Shown here in pieces: positions 56,501 through 64,000 of a stretch of 64,000 nucleotides of DNA. Both the position numbers and the translations under genes were made by a program. The DNA is from Polytrichum commune (Eukaryota; Streptophyta; Polytrichopsida; Polytrichales; Polytrichaceae), in assembly GCA_950295325.1 (NCBI GenBank), contig OX485804.1, forward strand, positions 7,626,001 to 7,690,000, in the 5' to 3' direction. The notes beneath the pieces were generated by a model. It made no database searches and was not told where the DNA came from. It saw nothing but the letters and a program-made list of their open reading frames with translations. Position 1 is the first letter of the stretch. Each line of letters starts with the position of its first letter.

Positions 56501-59188
56501 GCCTATAAGCCACATGTGATCATTGTATTGACAAACCTTGACATGGTAGGTCCCGACTATGAAAGTTTCAATCTACCAAGAATCAAGGATAAGGTTGAAT
56601 GGCTCAGAAACCTCTTCAAAGATATTCTTGAGATTGATTTACAAGTGTTTCCAGTCAACGAATTGTCAATTGACTCCATCAATGTTTTGCTCCAAACAAT
56701 GAAGGCGCACTTGAAATTCCTATTGGGAAGATTGCCACATGTTTTTGAGGCTTGTTCAAGGATGCAAGTTCTTATTGCCAACTGGAACCGTGAGCACCCC
56801 AACCAACCTCTTGTGCGGTGGAACGAGTTTTCTAAGTTGTGTGACAATGTGGAAGAGTTGAAATCTCTCGAGGGGCTTGGACCGGAGGTTGTGAAAAGGA
56901 AAAAAGAAGTTGTGGCAATTTCTTTACACGACAGCGGACACTTGATGTACAATGAAGAGCTTGATTTTGTGGTCTTGAACCCTCATTGGTTTTGTCATGA
57001 TATCATCGGACGTGTGTTGAAATGCAAAGGGCTTGATAACTTGGATGGAATCACAAATGGTACCATGACCAAAATTGATTTCAAGCATGTTGTGAATGCC
57101 TCCCTCCAACCGAACCTACAAGGGTTTAGTTTTGATGATTTGTTGCAAATGATGATAAAGTTGGAGTTTTGTTATGAGCATGATGACGATAAGGTGTTGA
57201 TCCCTACCTTACTCAAAGATGACAACGATCAAGCTTGCTTGGGGAAACGACAATTGCAATGGCCTTCGCAAGAGAAGCATTCAAACTGGCAATATGTGGG
57301 TCGGAGAATATTATGTGACGATAAAGTTCGAACCGTCCTCACTCTTGGGTTTTTCCCACGATTACAGGTACAAAATTTAAACCATATCAACGGCTAGTGG
57401 TGAGCATGAGAACCTTACAATGCATTTATTGGTTACGAACATGTGAGCATCACAATTACGTAAAAAAAAAACTATAATTGATAAATTTCCTTCATGATAT
57501 ATTTCATGTCATTGGATTTCCCCTTGTTGTACATTATGTAGTCATGAAGGAAGCAACGGAAGTGTAATTCTTCATTGTGATAATTTTTTGTTTTGGGGTT
57601 TTTCTCATGTATATAGAGTATACGAGATTCTCATGATGTACATTGTTTTGCGGTCAAGCAAAAATAGTACCACAAAACAATCTTTTGGAAAGAATTTTAG
57701 AACCTTCATTGTTTATCATTGTGTTAAAAAGTAATGCATTTACAAATCAAAGAGAGCGACGTTTAATGAAATTCTCTTTCATCGCAGGTGGTATTTCAAA
57801 AGCTTTTTGGAAAAGACAATGGTAAAAATAGCTACAAGCTCGCCAAGAATGTGATATCATTCTACATGAACGGGATGGAAGTCATCGTGGAGAGTAGTGG
57901 TCAAATCGGTTTTTACATTGATATCATGGTGCGCTCTGCAAGGACCGACAAAGATGTTATGTTGGAGTTCTTACATACACATGTTATGAAACATATCTAT
58001 GACCTTTGTGCTCATCCTGTTTTGGGTTGCCAAGGAGTGAAACTTGTTGAGGGAATTTTACGTCCCACATGTGTGGAACGTTTGATTCCACGGATCCACA
58101 GGGAAGATCAAGTTGTTTTGGTTGAGGATCTCCAATCTATTGTTTTGGCAACTTGCGATTTTTCTTATGAGCACAATTGGAAAGAAGAGGGTCCGTTGGA
58201 AGGAGGTCATGATTATGCACAAACATTGTTGGGCAAGAAGGCATGGGAGATAATACTAAATAGACATCTCCGAGACTTGCAAAAGCTACAAAAGGTGCTC
58301 CCTTGTGACACGAAACATGAAGAGTTGATGCTTACACAACCGCAATGGATTGATGATTGTGATGATCATACATGTGAAGTGAGGATTGTAGATGTGCAAA
58401 AATTGGTTCAACGAGTGGGACAAAGATTGTATCACAAGATAGAAGAGATTGAAACCAACATTGTGAAGAGGGTGGATGACATGGAGAGCCGCATAACCAA
58501 AATATTGAACCACATCATTTCCATGCAGGAATACATGCTACCAAAGATATGTGAGAATATTGACAAGTTGATGACATTCTCGGTGGAATTGCAACAATCT
58601 GAAGTGCCACGACTTGTGTACTTCACCACAACTCCCAAGAAGAGTTTGAAATGTATTGTGACACACATGGTGCCTGGCCTTACCAATTTGAAAATGCATT
58701 TCATGTGTGAACATCGTGGAGGGTTTCACATTGTGAATGATCAAAAAGGTTGTGATGTGACATTCGGCACAGAGGCAACAAGAGTGTTTCAAACGATTTT
58801 GTTGTGGGGATTGAGGATATTCATTATATTGGCAAAAGTTGGTGCACATTTGATGGCCGGTATGGGAACAATGATTCCGGATCTAGCAAAGGATTTCATG
58901 TTGGTCGTTGATACGCCAGGTTTACTCGATGGTTGGGAATTACCTTATGTTGATGAAACGCTTGACCATAAACTTCAAAGATTAACAATCACGGATGATG
59001 ATAAACGTACAACTGAACAATGGTTGATTGATTTTTTGAAGGGAAAAAACTTGTATGGTTCTTTTTCTTTGCGAAAGGCTATGTACAAAAATAATATTGG
59101 AGGATGTCATGGAACCATTGCATGGCTTTGTAGTGACCACATAAAGGAAGGTGAAGATGAGTCTTCGTTAGTTTTGCTTCCTTGCTAG
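53584..59188 (+). pseudogene. ROCO-B: LRR-Roc-COR gene with exon-1 frameshift
   Basis: Same structure as ROCO-A: exon 1 53,584-55,134, exon 2 56,079-57,367, exon 3 57,788-59,188, with all four splice sites conserved. Exon 1 breaks at about 54,358-54,366, where copy A reads GACACGGAGGGGCTC and this copy GACACGAGGGGCTAA. A single base is lost and a TAA follows (54,367-54,369), after about 261 residues and at the start of the LRRs. Downstream of the break the LRRs, P-loop GYPFAGKT, WDMAGQ, TNLD (now TNLDMVG), COR and C-terminal region are all open. Other indels against copy A are multiples of three. So it is either a very young pseudogene, an assembly error at one base, or expressed from an internal start. 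Confidence 0.8.
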
Positions 59189-60025
59189 TACACAATTTGA
59201 AGACACAAAATTAGTGATTTCCAAACCGTGCAAGCGAATCACATATGCACATGTGATCCAACCAAGGTTTAGCCCGTGAATGTAGAAATGTTTTGTGCAT
59301 GACAAATACTCGACAAGTCAACGTATGTTCATTTTATTTCAAAGGTCATAGCATGCCAATTTGGTTCAAATTCGTGACCTGTAAGCTTGATTACATGACT
59401 CAATTTGTTGGCTTGTGAGGTGGTCAAATGTTTACATTTCACTTAGAAGGTTAAATTATGGGTTGTTGGTTACATGTGTTGCCAAGGGAGATTTTTTGTG
59501 TGAAGCCTTTAAGGCATGTTTAAGTTGAAAATCTACACAAATGACTTGTCCAAAATTTGGGCATGACTATCCAAATACATCCTTTTAGTAGTGTATTTTT
59601 TTAGGCATTCAAGGTGTTCAGGTTCAATAAAAAGAAACATGTAACTTCCCTTGGTCTATTGAATTGTTGAAGAAAATTCACAGTGGTTGTGATCAATGTG
59701 ACATGATCCCATGTAGTTGTAATTTAATTGCTCATGTTTCCAGCATGAGTGCAACTCATACAAAATACTCCCTCCGTTTCATATCAAAAGTTACGTTTCA
59801 CTAAATATGTGGGATTAAGGTCATTTTTCGCATTTTTAGCACGAAATTGTGTGCGTTGTATAGCTCTCACTAAGCACTTTCCGGTGAGCTAGGGGTGTCC
59901 AAAAAAAAATCAAATTTTTTTTAACGCCAATTTCATTGGAAGCCCGTCATTTTGGGCGGATGGCACCGAAGCTCATTTGCTAATGAGTAGTGAGGTTGAG
60001 ACTCGTGCTCCTTAAGGTTTGTGTT

Positions 60026-60041
60026 TAGGGTTAGGGTTTTT
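60026..60041 (+). other. Telomere-like motif ahead of transposase
   Basis: TTTAGGGTTAGGGTTTT, a telo-box-like plant motif, lies about 15-30 bases before the transposase ATG. Such motifs are common near transcription starts of plant genes; no function is shown here. Confidence 0.3.
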
Positions 60042-60054
60042 GAGAAGAAACGGC

Positions 60055-61365
60055 ATGGCGATGTCCATTTCTGATGAAATCGATGTTGACGGTGATGCTC
60101 ACGGAGTGGAGATGGAGCCCATTGTGAACAACAAGAAAAAGCCCAACCTGGGTAATGAGAACCGCCAGTTGATCTACCAGAAGTTGTTCGCCAAGCAGCG
60201 AGACGATGGATCGCTCCCGAAAGGTGTTTTACTCAATGTTGGCAAGGAGTTCGGTGTCACACGTCAATCCATCTCGCGAATCTGGAATCGTGGAAAGCAA
60301 TCACTTGCGGCTGGCGATCAGTTGGCCAACATATTGAATCGCAAGCAGAAGACAGGTCGCAAGAAGAAAATCATCGACATGGATCGGATTAAGGCTGTTC
60401 CGCTAAGACAACGCGGAACTCTGCGGGCGTTAGCAGCTGCGCTTGGCGACGTGTCATCCACGACCATTCATCGTCACATTAAGGACAAGAGTCTCAGATT
60501 CCATTCAAGTGTGGTTAAGCCTTTCCTCACCGATGCGAACAAGTTGGAGCGGTTGAAGTTTTGCCCGTCCATGTTGACATACGACACCTTGCAGCACCGG
60601 GATTACGAGTTCGACAGCATGATGTGGCGTATCCATTTGGACGAAAAGTGGTTCCAGGTGACGAGAACCCAGACCGGATACATCCTTGCCCCAGACGAGA
60701 CGGACCCTCATCGTACGTGCAAGAGCAAGTGCTTTATTGACAAAATCATGTTCCTCTGTGTTGTCGCGCGACCTCGATGGGATACAGTTCGGAATCAATA
60801 TTTCGACGGCAAGATTGGAATATTAATGTACCCATTCATTAGGGTTGAGAAGGCCAAGAGGGCCAGCCGCAATCGCCCAAGAGGGGCAGACGTGATCAAG
60901 CCGGTGGATGTCGATCGGGAAGTGTCGCGTCGGATGCTGATCGACAAGGTGCTCCCAAACATTCGTGCGAATTTCCCGAAAGGATGGGACGGGATGGGCC
61001 CTGAACGGGAGACTGAGCTTTAGCAAGACAACGCGACACCCCATGTTAATGGCGATGATGAAGAGCTCGCTCCTGAGCTTGTCAAAGATGGCATCAAGAT
61101 CGTGCTCGTCAATCAGCCGCTGAATTCGCCTGACATGAACGTTCTAGACTTGGGATTCTTCCGCGCAATTCAATCGTTACAACACACTCTGCCTCAAGAG
61201 GGGTACGCTGGGATCATCAGTGCAACAACAAAGGCCTTCGAATTGATGTCGACGGACGCGTTGAACAATGTTTTTCTCACTTGGCAGTCGTGCATGATTG
61301 AGGCCATCATGACTGAGGGGTCGAACCACTATAAGATTCCACACATGGGAAAGGCAGCGTTGTAG
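60055..61365 (+). pseudogene. Mariner-like transposase with a single in-frame stop
   Basis: The ATG at 60,055 (MAMSISDE) opens a 436-residue frame interrupted only by TAG at 61,021-61,023. The N-terminal helix-turn-helix region has ENRQLIYQKLFAKQ...VGKEFGVTRQSISRIWNRGK (residues about 37-85). Catalytic blocks are HLDEKWF (first Asp, about 60,637-60,657), QDNATPHV (second Asp, directly after the stop) and NSPDMNVLDLGFF (third Asp in LDLGFF). Exactly 39 residues separate the second and third Asp, giving the DD39D signature of plant mariner-like transposases. The family usually has glutamine at the stop position (CAG to TAG is one change). Without readthrough the product lacks two of three catalytic residues. 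Confidence 0.9.
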
Positions 61366-61825
61366 CGCAGGGGCGAACTTCCTCACACTTTGCGTTGTTT
61401 GACAGAAATCATTATGAATGCTTGTGAATTTGTTGAAGGCAACACGCCCGTTCATCACCATTGACGAATGATACACATAAAACCGTGTTGATGTTTGGGT
61501 TTAGGTTGAGTTCAAATATCAATTGTTAAATAAGTGTAAATTGTTAGTTGATTGACTTGGTAGTTCATCAGCAACAAGATTTACATTGTTTATAGCAACA
61601 TTCCAATTCGTTTGACGAAGTTTGAAAGAAATTTCACCAAACGTATCTTTTGTTTCGTAACGCAAATTATGTCCAAACGTAACTTTTGATATGAAACGGA
61701 GGGAGTATAATATGTGCAAATCCCAATACAAACCATCCATGTAGCATCCATTATGCATCTATTGCAATCTTGATAAAAACAACCTAAAATGTGCATCCAC
61801 GTCAAGTTTTATGTAGAAGAAGAAA

Positions 61826-62878
61826 AACTTCGGTCTCCGTGAGGAGACCGACGTGAATGAAGTGTCTGTTCGATCCTCCTCCAATCCGATGCCCACAGGA
61901 CAAAGGTATGGAGGTAAAGATCTACTCCTCCCTTTCGAGAGTAGACACTATAGTCACCAGTTACTAGTAACAAGAACCAAAATGGTTAGTTTTTAGAGGG
62001 GATTGTTAGTGTGCTTTGGGTCGCCAATTCTCTAGTGCATTTGTTGGTGGATGGAGTAGAGTGGCTTAGTTACCAAAGTTTTATGGCTTTGTCTATGGGG
62101 GGTCCAGTGTTTGGGGCAGGGGTTGGTGGTTTTCTATTCTTCTTTTGTGTAGGAGGATAGACATGGCATATTTAATAGCAATAGTATTGATGCTTTTAAA
62201 AGTATTTTTAATGATAGGCATAGGTATTTTAAATTTATTTTCAAGTGATTTCATTGAAGGAATGTGTGTAGTGGCTCTAGCGCCTGCGGTGATTATAATA
62301 AGGGGGTCAACTTTCCATCCTCTAGCAACAATACTATCGATTAATGGTTTATATTTGTTATTTTTTGCTTCGAGTGTTTCTGGAGAGAATCTATCATTAC
62401 AGTATGTGAATTCGATGAATTGTATGGTGAGGTTGGGGTCCATGTTTGTGGGGGGGTCATTTTGGTACGGTAATCCTCTAACACAAAGGATGTCAGGTCT
62501 GAATCTGGAGTTACAATGGCATCTTTGTGTACCGCATGTGCAAGGGAGTAGCCAATTGGGAACGGTGTTTTCCTGGGATGTATTATTGAAGGTGCCAGCG
62601 TTCATGAGAATATAACATCGAGATTTTTCAGATGAGATTAGTAATTTCCTAATTTCCCATACAGCTTTGTTGTGTCTTTTGACGTGAAGTGAATGTATAT
62701 GTTGTTGTTTACACGTAAGTAGTACATGTAACCATGTGTCCGGTTTGTATGAGTTGCAAATGGGGCATGTAATGGAGGGATATGATTGTCTACCGAAGAA
62801 CAATTGTTTTCGAGCATTGCCCATATAGGTTCCTGTTCGGAAGCAACAAAAACATATCATGAACAACATGCATAATGA
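61826..62878 (-). mobile_element. 5'-truncated non-LTR retrotransposon, REL-endonuclease type
   Basis: Minus-strand element consisting of the C-terminal coding part (62,093-62,869) and about 265 bases of 3' untranslated sequence. The 3' part ends GGGCATCGG, GATCGAACAGACACTTCATTC, a stem CGGTCTCC-TCAC-GGAGACCG and a TTTTTCTTCTTCT tail (61,826-61,900). The reverse transcriptase domain is missing, as expected from 5' truncation. The same tail design appears in the 81-bp insert at 16,080-16,160. No target duplication could be identified. Confidence 0.75.
62093..62869 (-). pseudogene. C-terminal fragment of non-LTR retrotransposon protein (zinc knuckle + REL endonuclease)
   Basis: About 258 codons on the minus strand. 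CPICNSYKPDTWLHVLLTC is the CxxC...H....C zinc knuckle that follows the RT/thumb in R2-type elements; HVKRHNKAV matches the RHD/N block next to it. RFRPDILCV, then IQFIEFTYC, then EAKNNKYKPLI, then RGWKVDPLIIITAGARA follows the PD-(D/E)xK order of restriction-like endonucleases in the R2/NeSL/CRE group: Asp in RPD, Glu in IEF, Lys in KNNKY. This domain nicks target DNA for target-primed reverse transcription. The start is an open frame without a true initiation site; the RT part is lost. Which clade it belongs to cannot be told from this part alone. Confidence 0.75.
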
Positions 62879-62879
62879 T

Positions 62880-63130
62880 TAAGATTCATAAACATTCATT
62901 TTGTGAATTGGTTCTAAACTTGGGAGGGTTTTTTTGAATATGTAAGATAGGTGGAAGTTGCTAAGATGCATACTCAACCTTATCGCGGGTGAGAGCCTTC
63001 GCTTAGACAAAGGTAATGTTCCCCTTTGTGGATCATTTTCTTACACCACCTCGTTCAGCGGACAGATCCTCAATAAGCCATTAGAATTGACCAAAGTTAT
63101 GTGTTTTTTTGAAAACATTTTTGTATCCTT
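62880..63130. other. No feature recognised
   Basis: Short stretch between the retrotransposon fragment and the tandem repeats; nothing recognised. Confidence 0.3.
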
Positions 63131-63137
63131 ATCACAC

Positions 63138-63400
63138 CACTACATCGTTTGTGGTATTTAGGGTCACATGCATAACAATGTTACTCACCCTCTTTTGAAG
63201 CATATGCTAGGTCATATTGATGATTAACAACTTCACCATAAGTGTCAGCCATGACATTTGGGGTTCAACTACACTATTTATGGCATTTAGTGTCACATGC
63301 ATAACAGTGTTACTTACCCTATTTTGTGGTGTATGCTAGGTGACGCTGATGACTAACAACTTCACCATTAATGTCACCTCATGACACTTGGCGTTCAAGT
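63138..63400 (+). repeat. Tandem duplication, about 130-bp unit
   Basis: Two units, each running ACTACAY...GTGGTATTTAG/GTCACATGCATAAC, then GTTACTYACCCT, TATGCTAGGT, TAACAACTTCACCAT, ATGACAYTTGG. The second starts near 63,268. Units differ by roughly one base in ten. Confidence 0.7.
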
Positions 63401-63419
63401 GCGCTTACTATTATATTGG

Positions 63420-64000
63420 CATGAGTAAGTACAGTAATGTTATAAGGTGTATGCCTATGTTAAAAAGTGGTCTACAAGATGATTAAATTGTACACAATTG
63501 GCACTTGGCATGAATATGTTCATGAATATCTTCCTCTTGCATACCCAAATGCAAACACACTTGCCGTTAGTATGCTTAAGAATATCTTCCACTTGCATAC
63601 TAACCCCACAAGAGTCTCATTTGAAGTATCTCAATGTGCTACTCTAAATGTCATAACGTAAATAAATCATCTCTTGAAAAAGTAACTTATGTTGACAAAT
63701 AGTATCATATTGGCAATTCATAGGCGTGACTATTGGAGACTTGTAGGCATCTAGTTAGATCCTTTGCAAACAATGTACGTGACACTAAATACCATAAACA
63801 ATGTCGTGGGCTTACTTATATTTTGGCATGACTATGTCAATAGTGTTATGATGTGCATGCCGAAGTTACACAATGATCTACAAGTTGACTAAAGTGTACA
63901 CAAATGACACTTGGCATTAGTATGCTCAAGAATATCTTCCTCTTGCATACTAAAATGTAAACACATGACACTTGCCAGTGGTACGCTCATAAATATCTTC
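63420..64000 (+). repeat. Tandem repeat with ~400-bp period, cut by window end
   Basis: The segment from 63,424 (ATGTTATAAGGTGTATGCC, CTACAAGATGATTAAA, TGTACACAA, CACTTGGCAT, GAATATCTTCCTCTTGCATAC) recurs from about 63,828 with substitutions. Within each, a smaller unit of about 70 bases (CACTTGCC...AGTATGCT...GAATATCTTCC) is itself repeated. The array runs off the right edge. Confidence 0.65.

Larger units (their letters stand above)
59768..61705 (+). mobile_element. Mariner-like element (plant MLE, Stowaway partner type)
   Basis: A 1,938-bp element with about 31-bp perfect terminal inverted repeats starting CTCCCTCCGTTTCATATC, flanked by TA on each side (59,766-59,767 and 61,706-61,707). 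Copy A has the empty site AAATATAATATG near 27,567-27,580. It carries a nearly complete transposase gene on the plus strand. CTCCCTCCGTTTC is the terminal motif of plant mariner-like elements and of Stowaway MITEs. Insertion is later than the segmental duplication. Confidence 0.95.
46113..61750 (+). repeat. Segmental duplication, copy B
   Basis: Direct copy of 13,145-27,615, about 33 kb downstream. Relative to copy A it has gained the MITE at 46,545-46,961, the hAT-like element at 51,379-52,855 and the mariner element at 59,768-61,705. It lacks the foldback element, the 81-bp insert and several blocks listed under copy A. Confidence 0.9.

Noticed and set aside
61177-61476. Minus-strand open frame overlapping the transposase 3' part
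   Set aside because: Antisense of the mariner transposase coding region.
61840-61900. Independent tRNA-derived SINE based on the GATCGAAC motif
   Set aside because: The motif is only a partial B box with no A box at the right distance, and the sequence is continuous with the 3' end of the adjacent retrotransposon reading frame, so it is better read as that element's 3' tail.
62145-62615. 156-codon plus-strand open frame
   Set aside because: Antisense of the retrotransposon endonuclease fragment, which has recognisable zinc-knuckle and PD...E...K motifs; the plus-strand product is merely hydrophobic.

Overview
The window looks like nuclear DNA of a land plant. The clues are spliceosomal introns with GT..AG borders, a multi-exon LRR-Roc-COR (TORNADO1-like ROCO) gene family, receptor-kinase remnants, and a mariner-like transposon with the plant/Stowaway terminal motif CTCCCTCCGTTTC. 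I cannot name the species. A non-seed plant (bryophyte, lycophyte or fern) is a guess only. The sequence is gene-poor, AT-rich and mostly repeats.

Layout. 1-13,100: no gene I can defend, but short DNA transposons (3,657-4,058; about 4,678-4,841; 6,438-6,545), a tandem repeat (5,289-5,720) and a decayed transposase-like fragment near 10.8 kb. 13,145-27,615 (copy A) and 46,113-61,750 (copy B) are two direct copies of one segment. Each carries, in the same order, a receptor-kinase pseudogene on the minus strand and a three-exon ROCO gene on the plus strand. ROCO-A (21,379-26,992) is open throughout, with a predicted 1,416 residues. ROCO-B (53,584-59,188) has a one-base frameshift in exon 1. Between the copies lie a second, smaller duplication (31.1-32.6 kb and 38.0-39.9 kb) carrying remnants of the ROCO upstream region, nested DNA transposons (34.6-36.7 kb), a foldback element (40.1-40.7 kb) and an internally deleted hAT element (41.9-43.5 kb). 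61.8-62.9 kb holds the 3' part of a non-LTR retrotransposon with an R2-type zinc knuckle and restriction-like endonuclease domain. The right edge (63.1-64.0 kb) is tandemly repeated.

The most informative feature is that copies A and B act as natural filled/empty-site pairs. Four insertions are seen in one copy only, with target duplications: a foldback element and an 81-bp retro-inserted tail in A; an 8-bp-TSD MITE and a mariner element in B. Copy B also carries a 1,477-bp hAT-like element whose second copy at 34.9 kb looks identical over its whole length, so that transposition is very recent. About 1.55 kb spanning the end of exon 1, all of intron 1 and the start of exon 2 is identical between the two ROCO genes, while the flanking LRR exon and intron 2 differ. 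That points to recent gene conversion of the GTPase part while the LRR part diverges.

No rRNA, CRISPR or bacterial-type feature was seen, and no complete tRNA gene.
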